From contig RXIF01000012.1 in assembly GCA_004212075.1 (NCBI GenBank), positions 62,001-126,000 on the forward strand: DNA of 64,000 nt, read 5' to 3'. The DNA comes from Candidatus Methanoliparum thermophilum. GTDB lineage: Archaea > Halobacteriota > Methanoliparia > Methanoliparales > Methanoliparaceae. Both the position numbers and the translations under genes were made by a program. This document shows, piece after piece, positions 43,187 to 50,869 of the stretch. Positions within the stretch are counted from its first letter, which is position 1. Each line of letters starts with the position of its first letter. A model generated the notes under the pieces. The model was given only the letters and a program-made list of their open reading frames with translations, made no database searches and had not been told where the DNA came from.

Positions 43187-44361
43187 ATTGTTATAACACC
43201 TCTATCAATGCTATTTTTTACTATATCTACATCCTTGTCTCCTCTACCAGATAGACATACGACTATCTTCTCATCTTTATCCATATTTTTTGCAAGTTCT
43301 ATAGCAAAAGCAACAGCATGTGCAGATTCTAAGGCAGGAATAATCCCTTCTTCTTTCGAAAGAATTAAAAAAGCTTCTAAAGCCTTTTTATCATCTACTG
43401 CCGTATATTTTACCCTTCCCTCATCTTTTAAAAATGAATGCTCAGGACCTACTCCAGGATAATCGAGACCAGGAGCTATACTCGAAGTTTGAGTTACCTG
43501 CCCATCTTCATCTTGTAGTAAATATGTTAAAGATCCATGAAGCACTCCTTTTTTACCAGCACAAAGACTTGCAGAATGTTTTCCTGTATCTATCCCATTT
43601 CCACCAGCTTCAACCCCAATCAACTCGACTTTGTCGTTTAAAAATGGATGAAATATTCCTATAGCGTTGCTCCCTCCTCCAACACAAGCAACTATCTTAT
43701 CAGGTAAGCACCCTTCATCTTTGAGGATAGCCTCCCTTGTCTCTCTACCAATTATCGATTGAAAATCTCTGATCATCGTGGGATACGGATGAGGACCTAT
43801 AACCGAGCCTATCAGATAATGTGTATCCCGTACATTTGCAGCCCAATCTCTTAATGCCTCGTTCACAGCATCTTTTAGAGTTTTTGAGCCGGAGTTTACA
43901 GGGTGGATTATCCCTCCCATCAACTCCATACGGAATACGTTCATCTTCTGTCTCTGAATATCCTCCTCCCCCATATATATCTCTGTCTTTAATTTAAAGA
44001 GTGATCCAGCCATAACCGTAGCAGTACCATGTTGCCCAGCACCGGTCTCTGCTATTATCCGTTTTTTTCCCATTTTTTTTGCTAAAAGTGCCTGTGCTAT
44101 TGTGTTATTTAGTTTATGAGCCCCACCGTGAACTAAATCCTCTCTTTTTAGATATATCTTCGCTCCGCCAATCTTCTCTGTCAAATTTTTAGCGAGATAA
44201 AGAGGTGTTGGTCTTCCTGCAAAGTATCTGTAATAATATTCGAGCTCTTTATTAAAGACTTTATCCTCTTTGATCTCATTATAAAACCTTTCTAGTTCTA
44301 TCAAAGGTTCCATAAGAGTTTCTGGAACGTAAATTCCTCCAAATTCCCCAAATTTTCTCAT
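43183..44361 (-). CDS. trpB: Tryptophan synthase beta subunit
   Basis: Joins indole and serine with PLP. From ATG 44361, 392 residues: [60 protein letters not shown] (PLP-Lys in AHKLN), [12 protein letters not shown] for the phosphate and [15 protein letters not shown] near 284. It is the TrpB1 type that pairs with TrpA. ATG 44361 is chosen over TTG 44388 because GAAGGAG lies just ahead of it and homologues begin there. A family 2 repeat lies immediately upstream. Confidence 0.96.
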   Translation of the reverse strand: MRKFGEFGGIYVPETLMEPLIELERFYNEIKEDKVFNKELEYYYRYFAGRPTPLYLAKNLTEKIGGAKIYLKREDLVHGGAHKLNNTIAQALLAKKMGKKRIIAETGAGQHGTATVMAGSLFKLKTEIYMGEEDIQRQKMNVFRMELMGGIIHPVNSGSKTLKDAVNEALRDWAANVRDTHYLIGSVIGPHPYPTMIRDFQSIIGRETREAILKDEGCLPDKIVACVGGGSNAIGIFHPFLNDKVELIGVEAGGNGIDTGKHSASLCAGKKGVLHGSLTYLLQDEDGQVTQTSSIAPGLDYPGVGPEHSFLKDEGRVKYTAVDDKKALEAFLILSKEEGIIPALESAHAVAFAIELAKNMDKDEKIVVCLSGRGDKDVDIVKNSIDRGVITI

Positions 44362-44380
44362 ATTAACTCCTTCTCTTGAT

Positions 44381-44429
44381 GAAAACAAATGTTCTTCACT
44401 CTCAAGGAAGTGCAGAAACGTAGTTTTGC
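44381..44429 (+). repeat. Family 2 composite repeat, trpB-trpG copy
   Basis: GAAAACAAATGTTCTTCACTC at 44381-44401 matches the same segment at 35.8 kb (minus) and 57.0 kb. It is followed by GCAGAAAC-GTA-GTTTTGC (44412-44429), a changed but still paired version of the GCAGGAACC hairpin. It points against the operon direction and has no Shine-Dalgarno use here. Confidence 0.65.
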
Positions 44430-44436
44430 TTGATAA

Positions 44437-45000
44437 TTATTTTATATAACAGTTGTACCAATTTTGGAGTATATCAAACCCTAAATCCGTAAGGATACTC
44501 TCAGGATGGAATTGAAACCCTTCTATATCCTTCTTTTTTGACCTTATACCCATAATAACATCGTTACATCTTGCTGATACCTCAAAAGATTCTGGAACGT
44601 CGGTAACAGCAAGTGAATGGTATCTTCCACCTTTAAAAGGGTTTTCTATCCCGGCAAAAACTTTTTTTCCATCATGATAAATCAGGCTACTCTTGCCATG
44701 AACAGGTAATACTCGCTCTACTCTGCCTCCAAACGCGACGGATATTATCTCTTGTCCAAGACAGATACCAAGAATTGGCAGATAATCAAACTCTTTTATG
44801 ATCTCGATAGAATTTCCTATGTACTTTTTATCATACGGTGTTCCTGGACCAGGAGAGATAATTATCGCATCTGGATCTTCTTTTCTTAAATCTGTAATAG
44901 ATATATCGTTTGAAACGACTTTAACGTCTCTGTCGATCATCGATATATAATCTACGATATTCCAAACGAAAGAATCTTTGTTATCTATAAATATAATCAT
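44437..45000 (-). CDS. trpG: Anthranilate synthase component II (glutamine amidotransferase)
   Basis: Supplies ammonia to TrpE. 187 residues of a class I amidotransferase: IISPGPGTPYDKKY near 48, the nucleophile elbow LGICLGQEIISVAFGG (Cys ~79) and the His-x-Glu dyad in FQFHPESILTDLG near 166. KSSLIYHDGK near 104 is also typical. It follows trpE by 4 bases and feeds the adjacent large subunit. Confidence 0.95.
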   Translation of the reverse strand: MIIFIDNKDSFVWNIVDYISMIDRDVKVVSNDISITDLRKEDPDAIIISPGPGTPYDKKYIGNSIEIIKEFDYLPILGICLGQEIISVAFGGRVERVLPVHGKSSLIYHDGKKVFAGIENPFKGGRYHSLAVTDVPESFEVSARCNDVIMGIRSKKKDIEGFQFHPESILTDLGFDILQNWYNCYIK

Positions 45001-45004
45001 TATA

Positions 45005-46369
45005 TCATACTCCTAAGACTGATTTAACCGCTTTAAGTTTTCTCTCAGTCTCTAAAAACTCATTTTCTGGAACAGAGTCAGCAACTATACCTGCTCCTGC
45101 CCTTATTCCTATCTTAAAATAGTCATTTAATTTTTTAACTATGGCAGACCTTATCACGATTGCAAAATCTGCGCTCCCGTCTATCGAGAAATAACCGATA
45201 CCACCGCCATAAGAATCCCGTCTGGATTTTTCTAACTCATCTATTATCTCAATAGCTCTAATTTTTGGTGCACCTGATAGCGTACCTGCCGGAAAAGTTG
45301 ATTCTATAGCCTTAAACTCGGAAATATCATCTCTTAACTCTCCAGAGATGACACTTTCTATATGTTGAAGGTGAGAGTATCGCAGAACGTTCAAATATTC
45401 TTCTATCTTGATACTTCCACTTTTAGAGACTCTTCTAACATCGTTTCTAGCTAAATCTACAAGCATATTATGTTCTGATAACTCTTTTTCATCTTTTATC
45501 ATATTTTTTTCTAAAATCTGGTCTTCTTTATCATTTTTGCCTCTATTGGTAGTTCCAGCTATCGGATTTATAGTTAACCTTCTATTAAAGATCGAAGCCA
45601 TTGTTTCTGGACTTGAACCGAATAAGATATCACCATAATCAAAATAAAACATATACGGGCTAGGATTTATCTGTCTAAGATTTAAATATAGGTTATATGG
45701 ATCAAAATAACCGGTTATATCCTCTTCTCTTGAAATTACAACCTGAAACACGTCGCCATCTTTTATATATTCTTTTGATCTTTCTACCATTTTTAAATAA
45801 TCATCTTTATCTGCATCCATCTCTATCTTTAAAATATCGCTATTTTTTCCATCAGGTTCTTTATCAAACTGTTTAATAGTAAAATAAGATTCTTCATCAT
45901 TTATAGACGATAAAAACAGTTTTTTGTTTCTGTTATCATACACAAAGACGTTATCATAAAATCCAAACGTTGCATATATCCCATCCACTTCTCGATTTAA
46001 CAGAGACGGAAATACAGAATCGTACTTGAAGACTCCTAATAAACCACCTAAAAAAGCCTTCTCTCCGAATGGATTTTTGATATCTGATATAATATCTTTG
46101 TATAATAAGTCCAAAGCGTTAAACGGGTTTTTCTCTTTTATCTCTCCAGAATATAAGTCTATCCCCTTAATATCTTTGAATACATCAATTTTCGTACCAT
46201 TATTACCCACGTTTATTATAGCTGCTGGATTGCACCCCAAAAAAGTAAATCTTGCCCTTCTATCCGTCTTACCTAAAGATTCTAATATAAAGTGGTATTT
46301 ATTCTCTTTTATACCTAAAAGTAACTGTAACGGGTCTATATACTCTATCTCTTTGATTTTAACCTTCAT
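45005..46369 (-). CDS. trpE: Anthranilate synthase component I
   Basis: Converts chorismate and ammonia to anthranilate. 454 residues of the chorismate-utilising family: SPSPYMFYFDYGDILFGSSPET-type core (NPSPYMFYF near 235), PIAGTTNRGKNDKEDQILE near 270, KELSEHNMLVDLARNDVRRVSKSGSIK near 296, FPAGTLSGAPKIRAIEIIDELE near 363 and IRAGAGIVADSVPENEF near 421. The N-terminal LESLGKTDRRARFTFLG contains part of the tryptophan feedback site. Overlaps trpF by 4 bases. Confidence 0.96.
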   Translation of the reverse strand: MKVKIKEIEYIDPLQLLLGIKENKYHFILESLGKTDRRARFTFLGCNPAAIINVGNNGTKIDVFKDIKGIDLYSGEIKEKNPFNALDLLYKDIISDIKNPFGEKAFLGGLLGVFKYDSVFPSLLNREVDGIYATFGFYDNVFVYDNRNKKLFLSSINDEESYFTIKQFDKEPDGKNSDILKIEMDADKDDYLKMVERSKEYIKDGDVFQVVISREEDITGYFDPYNLYLNLRQINPSPYMFYFDYGDILFGSSPETMASIFNRRLTINPIAGTTNRGKNDKEDQILEKNMIKDEKELSEHNMLVDLARNDVRRVSKSGSIKIEEYLNVLRYSHLQHIESVISGELRDDISEFKAIESTFPAGTLSGAPKIRAIEIIDELEKSRRDSYGGGIGYFSIDGSADFAIVIRSAIVKKLNDYFKIGIRAGAGIVADSVPENEFLETERKLKAVKSVLGV

Positions 46370-47007
46370 AAAAAGTCTCCTATCTTATTTAAAAGATATT
46401 TTATCTTTTTTTCATCCTTAAATCCATCTGTTTCGACCCCAGAAGACACATCTATCCCAAAAGGACACAATTTAATAAATTCACCTACATTGCTATAGTT
46501 TATCCCACCTGCAATAACTACCGGCTTTACTGCATCATTTAAAACAAGTTTACTGACTCTTAAATCATGCATCATACCAGTACCTCCCCCTTTTGTATCA
46601 AGCAAAAATCCATCCACATCGTACAGACGCATTAAGTTTAATATCTTATTATATTCATCAAAAGGATTTTTTATCGTCTTTTCTATCTCAAATACTTTAA
46701 AAATAAACCCAGAATATTCTTTTTTAATTTTATCAACCGTATCATACAAGATATCGCTATGCAACTGTATTCCGTCTGGTCTAAGATCGATCACTTTTTT
46801 TAAATCTTCGTAAGATTTATCCGATGTTACAGCTATAGCAGGTATATCAGCATTCTTTATCAATTCTTTCGCTTTTTCAAAGGTTATTCTTCGTTTTGAT
46901 ATAGTATTTCCGACTATCATACCAAAAGCGGTAATATAATCACTGAATTTCAAAACTATCTTCAATTCTGACTCTGTTTTAATTCCACAAATTTTGATGA
47001 ATACGAT
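46366..47007 (-). CDS. trpF: Phosphoribosylanthranilate isomerase with apparent ATC start
   Basis: Isomerises phosphoribosylanthranilate. The standard-start frame (TTG 46965) would begin after the first strand and lack the catalytic cysteine. Extending upstream in frame into trpD gives (M)VFIKICGIKTESELKIV..., which restores KICGI with Cys at position 7, the canonical residue. The codon at 47007-47005 is ATC, and GGAGG at 47019-47015 lies 7 bases before it; no ATG, GTG or TTG is available there. The acid Asp in LLDTKGGGTGMMHD and the phosphate site AGGINYSNVGEF are intact. So the gene appears to use a non-canonical start and overlaps trpD by about 46 bases; an ATG-to-ATC sequencing error is the alternative. 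Confidence 0.85.
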   Translation of the reverse strand: MVFIKICGIKTESELKIVLKFSDYITAFGMIVGNTISKRRITFEKAKELIKNADIPAIAVTSDKSYEDLKKVIDLRPDGIQLHSDILYDTVDKIKKEYSGFIFKVFEIEKTIKNPFDEYNKILNLMRLYDVDGFLLDTKGGGTGMMHDLRVSKLVLNDAVKPVVIAGGINYSNVGEFIKLCPFGIDVSSGVETDGFKDEKKIKYLLNKIGDFL

Positions 47008-47972
47008 CTTATCTCCTCCAATCTTTCACTGATCTTTCCATCATCAATACTATTTTCTACCATCTCCTTTGCATCTACAAAATTTTTTGCCTTTTTAGAA
47101 GAATATAATGCAAAAGAAGAGTTCAGAACTATAAAATCTCGTATAGAACCTTTTTTACCATAAAATACGTCTAATATTTTCTTTGAACTGGTTTTTTTAT
47201 CACATATAAGTAATTCTTTCAGATCACACCTTTTAAACCCTATCTCTTCCGGCTCCACGCTATAAGATTCTATCTTTTTATCATTGACCTCATATACAAG
47301 CGTTGGTCCATGTAATGCGACCTCATCAATACCACTACCATGTACAACCAATGCTCTCTTTATACCGACCATGGATAACGCTTCTGCGATAGTTTTGCAT
47401 AATCTTGGGTTATATACTCCGATTATTTGATACTCAGGTATTGCTGGATTTATAAGCGGACCTAAAATATTAAACACCGTCTCTATGCTAAGACTTCTTC
47501 GGATTGGCATTACCCTTGCCATAATTGGATTAAATGCTGGTGCTAATAAAAAAGCAAAATTAACTTTTTCAAGCATCTCTTTAGCTTTTAATGGATCTGA
47601 CGAAAAAGATATCCCTAATTCCTCTATAACATCTGCACTACCACAAATTGATGTAATAGAACGGTTTCCATGCTTTGCTACAGGGATAAATAGGGAAGAA
47701 ATAATTGCAGATGCAGTACTGGCATTTACTGTTCCTACGCCATCGCCGCCTGTTCCACATGTATCCATCTTTTCTTTATGTACATCCACCCTAACCGATT
47801 TATCTCTTATAGCGGAGATAAACCCGGCAAGCTCTGTCGATGTGAAACCCTTTGTTTGTAATGCTGTTAGATAGGCAGAGACTCTAACATCATTATCTCT
47901 TTCTATCATATTAATCAGTTCATAAGATTCATCAAAACTAAGATCAGTCTTCATAATTAATTTTTTAAGCAT
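46962..47972 (-). CDS. trpD: Anthranilate phosphoribosyltransferase
   Basis: Couples anthranilate to PRPP. From ATG 47972 it has 336 residues, the family norm; the longer frame to 48044 would overlap trpC and adds no homologous sequence. Motifs: MDTCGTGGDGVGTVNASTASAII near 77 (PRPP and Mg sites), KHGNRSITSICGSADVIEELG near 106, LLAPAFNPIMARVMPIRRSL near 147 and VYNPRLCKTIAEALSMVG near 190. Its 3' end contains the Shine-Dalgarno and first codons of trpF. Confidence 0.95.
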   Translation of the reverse strand: MLKKLIMKTDLSFDESYELINMIERDNDVRVSAYLTALQTKGFTSTELAGFISAIRDKSVRVDVHKEKMDTCGTGGDGVGTVNASTASAIISSLFIPVAKHGNRSITSICGSADVIEELGISFSSDPLKAKEMLEKVNFAFLLAPAFNPIMARVMPIRRSLSIETVFNILGPLINPAIPEYQIIGVYNPRLCKTIAEALSMVGIKRALVVHGSGIDEVALHGPTLVYEVNDKKIESYSVEPEEIGFKRCDLKELLICDKKTSSKKILDVFYGKKGSIRDFIVLNSSFALYSSKKAKNFVDAKEMVENSIDDGKISERLEEIRSYSSKFVELKQSQN

Positions 47973-47994
47973 AATAATACCACTAAAATGATTA

Positions 47995-48732
47995 TTAAGA
48001 TATAAAAGCCTTATTTCTCCCATAAAATACAAAAGATTTGACAAATTGCTCCGTATTCTCTGATTCCATGAATGATGTTCCTATAAGGACCGAGTCAGCA
48101 ATTTTAAGTGCTCTTTTTAAATCTTCAACGTTTTTTATTCCGCTCTCGCTTACTATAAGGTAGTCTTTGTTTTTAAAGATAAAATCTTTTTTTAAATAAT
48201 CTACAATATTTTCACTTACAGATACATCTCCATCATCAGTCTCCATCTTTAAAATATCTCTATTGTTTATTCCTATCATTTTTAGATTTGTATCTCTTAA
48301 ATAATGTACATCATCGATGTTATGGATCTCAACAAGTGGTTCTAACCCATTATCTAACGAATAATCTATGAATTCTCCTATTTTTTCTTTTAAGATTCCA
48401 GTTATAAGGAGAATGGCAGATGCACCAAGATTTGCAGTTAATTCGATCTCTTTTTTATCTGTAATGAAATCTTTCCGTAAAACAGGCAGATTAGAATACT
48501 TACAAATCTTTCTTAATATCTCAATATTCCCTCCAAAAATATTTTTCTCGGTTATATAAGAGATTCCTACTACGCCCGCTCTTTCATATTCTAAGAGAAT
48601 ATCGATAGGATCTCTCTTACGTAATAAATCTCCCTTGGTAGGAGACTTAACTTTTATTTCAGCTATTATTGGATTTTTAAACCTTGATGCTTCTTTGATA
48701 CATTCAAACATATTTTTAGTGCTTGTTCCCAT
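47995..48732 (-). CDS. trpC: Indole-3-glycerol phosphate synthase
   Basis: Closes the indole ring. 245 residues, TIM barrel: NPIIAEIKVKSPTKGDLLRK near 20 (catalytic Lys), ISYITEKNIFGGNIEILR near 57, PVLRKDFITDKKEIELTANLGASAILLI near 83, LVEIHNIDDVHYL near 133, IGINNRDILKMETD near 154 and VSESGIKNVEDL near 194. First gene of the operon. Its TATA box is overlapped by a near-perfect palindrome at 48743-48763 and the mRNA leader would be only a few bases. Confidence 0.95.
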   Translation of the reverse strand: MGTSTKNMFECIKEASRFKNPIIAEIKVKSPTKGDLLRKRDPIDILLEYERAGVVGISYITEKNIFGGNIEILRKICKYSNLPVLRKDFITDKKEIELTANLGASAILLITGILKEKIGEFIDYSLDNGLEPLVEIHNIDDVHYLRDTNLKMIGINNRDILKMETDDGDVSVSENIVDYLKKDFIFKNKDYLIVSESGIKNVEDLKRALKIADSVLIGTSFMESENTEQFVKSFVFYGRNKAFIS

Positions 48733-48742
48733 AATATATGGA

Positions 48743-48765
48743 TATATACAATATTAGTATATAAA
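48743..48765 (-). promoter_or_regulatory. trp promoter with overlapping palindromic operator candidate
   Basis: TATATAC at 48743-48749 and GTATATA at 48757-48763 are inverted copies around AATATTA. On the minus strand the distal arm is the TATA box (TTTATATAC, 48765-48757), about 25-30 bases from the trpC ATG at 48732. A protein bound to the palindrome would block TBP. The opposite promoter (TTTAAATA at about 48846-48853) drives the divergent ACT-domain regulator. Confidence 0.5.
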
Positions 48766-48874
48766 CTTTTTTAAAAAACTTAAATATCTTTTTTTAATGG
48801 TTATACTTTATAAATTAGAATAAAAGATCGTCTTGAGATTAAAAATTTAAATATGCGAATACTATTTATACAAC

Positions 48875-49375
48875 GTGTGGGAAAAAATAAAGAGAAAATT
48901 TGATCGTTTTCCATCTCAGTTAAAGGTTGCAAAAACGTTTTTAAAGTTGGGAATATCCGTCAAAGGTGGGAAAGCTTTCTGTGGTAATATAGAGCTCGTC
49001 CCGACTAAGATTGCGCGTGCATTGGATGTGGATAGAAACGTAGTAGTCTTAGCCATTGAGAATATAGAGAAGGATGAGGAACTTAAAACCGTATATGGAT
49101 CAATAAAGCCCGTGGCAGAGATCAGCGAGGTTTCTAAAATATTTGGTTATCCTGTACTGGAGGTCTTTGCAGACAGCATGGAGGCAGGGATTGTCGCTAA
49201 TATTACCGGTATTATAGCACGCAACAACATCTCTATAAGATACATACTGGCAGAAGATCCTGATATTAGTGTGATATCTAAGCTAACATTGGTAACCAAT
49301 GAAAAAATTCCTGGTGCTTTGGTAGACGAGTTTCTCACCGTAAAAGGTGTAAAAAAGATTGTAGTATCTACATAA
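48875..49375 (+). CDS. ACT-domain regulator of amino acid metabolism (COG2150-like)
   Basis: A 166-residue protein. Residues 1-75 form a helix-turn-helix-like domain (QLKVAKTFLKLGISV and VPTKIARALDVDRNVVVLAIENI), and 85-166 an ACT domain (YPVLEVFADSMEAGIVANITGIIARNNISIRYIL), which binds amino acids. It starts with GTG 48875 about 24 bases after a TTTAAATA box, so its mRNA is leaderless. Being divergent from the trp operon, it is the obvious candidate trp regulator, but this is inference from position. Confidence 0.8.
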   Translation: MWEKIKRKFDRFPSQLKVAKTFLKLGISVKGGKAFCGNIELVPTKIARALDVDRNVVVLAIENIEKDEELKTVYGSIKPVAEISEVSKIFGYPVLEVFADSMEAGIVANITGIIARNNISIRYILAEDPDISVISKLTLVTNEKIPGALVDEFLTVKGVKKIVVST

Positions 49376-49435
49376 ATAGGCTGAGGTTAAACAAAATGTT
49401 TAAATTAAAAAGTAATCTAACTTGATTTTTAGATT

Positions 49436-50443
49436 ATGAAAAGAGTAGCATTGATAAAAGGTGATGGAGTAGGGCCAGAGCTCGTTTCTTCTTTATTAAA
49501 AGTTTTAGATGTTATAAAACCGGATATAGAGTTCATTGAATGTAATGCCGGTGCCGAATGGTGGAAAAAGAACAAAGCGGACTCTTTAATTCCTGAAGAG
49601 ACCTGGGATATTTTAGATAGTTCTGATGCATGTTTTAAGGGTCCAACAACAACGCCAGGCGGTGAAGGAACCCCTAAAAGCGTTGCCGTATCAATCAGAC
49701 AGAAATACAACCTATATGCAAATGTCAGGCCTATAGAGACTATTACAGGTATAGAGCTATGTTGTGTTAGAGAGGCTACAGAAGGGTTTTATTTTGGTGG
49801 TGAGATGGAGATTACTGATAATGTCTTTATCTCAATTAGAAAAATAACGAGAGAATCATGCAGAAAGATCGCAAGATACGCATTTGAAGAGGCACGCCGT
49901 AGGAATTATAAAAATGTAGTAGCAATACATAAAAGCAACATTCTTAAAAAAACATGCGGTACATTTTTAGAAGAGGTACAAAATGTAAAAAAGAATTATC
50001 CAGATATAGATCTATCGGATTACCATATAGACGACATGGCACAACAGATAATTAAAAATATTCAACGATTCGATAAGAGTATTCTACTATCTACCAACCT
50101 TTTTATGGATATAATAAGCGAAGAATGTTCTGGTCTGGCTGGAAGTATCGGACTGATTCCTTCTGCTAACATAGGAGATAATTATGCAATGTTTGAGCCC
50201 GCACATGGATCTTCACCTAAATATAAAGGATTAAATAAAGTAAATCCAACAGCCACTATTCTTGCCGGTGCATGGATGTTAGAATACTTGGGCGATAAAG
50301 ATAATGCAGAAAAAATAAGATTGGCTACAAAGGATACGATAAGAGAGAAGAAACATGTAACTTACGATCTTGGTGGAAGTTCAAAGATGAGCGAGATGAC
50401 TGATGAGATAATAAGAAATCTAAAAAAGTATATGGAGGTATAA
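49436..50443 (+). CDS. Isocitrate/isopropylmalate dehydrogenase family enzyme, probably isocitrate dehydrogenase
   Basis: A 335-residue decarboxylating dehydrogenase: VALIKGDGVGPELV at the start, FKGPTTTPGGEGTPKSVAVSIRQKYNLYANVRPIET near 66-100 with the substrate-binding Ser and Arg residues, VVAIHKSNILKKTCG near 160 with the catalytic Lys, and EPAHGSSPKYKGLNKVNPTATILAGAWML near 257. TTTPGGEGTPKSVAVS resembles isocitrate dehydrogenases more than isopropylmalate or homoisocitrate enzymes. No other TCA or leucine gene is nearby to settle it. It is followed one base later by the NAC gene. Confidence 0.85.
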   Translation: MKRVALIKGDGVGPELVSSLLKVLDVIKPDIEFIECNAGAEWWKKNKADSLIPEETWDILDSSDACFKGPTTTPGGEGTPKSVAVSIRQKYNLYANVRPIETITGIELCCVREATEGFYFGGEMEITDNVFISIRKITRESCRKIARYAFEEARRRNYKNVVAIHKSNILKKTCGTFLEEVQNVKKNYPDIDLSDYHIDDMAQQIIKNIQRFDKSILLSTNLFMDIISEECSGLAGSIGLIPSANIGDNYAMFEPAHGSSPKYKGLNKVNPTATILAGAWMLEYLGDKDNAEKIRLATKDTIREKKHVTYDLGGSSKMSEMTDEIIRNLKKYMEV

Positions 50444-50444
50444 A

Positions 50445-50783
50445 ATGTTTCCAAAAGGGATGAATCCAAAAAAACTTAAACAAATGATGAAACAAATGGG
50501 AATAAACGTAGAGGTTATAAATGACGTAAAAGAGGTTAAAATAGTTACAAAAGATAAAGAGCTGATATTTAAAGACGCTGAAGTAACTATTATGGATGTA
50601 AAAGGCTCAAAAACATACCAGATTACTGGAATACCCGAAGAAAAAGAGATAAGCAGTATTAAAAGGGAGGATATAGATCTTGTTATGGAGAAAGCAGGTG
50701 TAACAGAGGAAGATGCTAAGAAAGCATTGGAAGAGACGGATGGAGATATAGCCGCGGCTATAATGAAATTAATGGATAATTAA
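50445..50783 (+). CDS. nac: Nascent polypeptide-associated complex protein (archaeal NAC)
   Basis: A 112-residue homodimeric ribosome-associated chaperone: N-terminal NPKKLKQMMKQMGINVEVINDVKEV, the NAC beta-barrel (EVTIMDVKGSKTYQITG) and a C-terminal UBA domain (EDIDLVMEKAGVTEEDAKKALEETDGDIAAAIMKLM). It binds nascent chains at the exit tunnel. Full length and canonical. Confidence 0.95.
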   Translation: MFPKGMNPKKLKQMMKQMGINVEVINDVKEVKIVTKDKELIFKDAEVTIMDVKGSKTYQITGIPEEKEISSIKREDIDLVMEKAGVTEEDAKKALEETDGDIAAAIMKLMDN

Positions 50784-50869
50784 TTATATTGATACTGATC
50801 TATACAAAATGCCAAACTTAAAATATAAGTTATAGATTTTAGTGTTGGAATAAAAGAAGGGATGATAAT

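Noticed and set aside
46962-47007. Programmed frameshift producing a TrpD-TrpF fusion
   Set aside because: TrpF would be in the -1 frame, but no X XXY YYZ slippery heptamer is present there (T AAA TTT does not re-pair), and a well-placed Shine-Dalgarno favours independent initiation.
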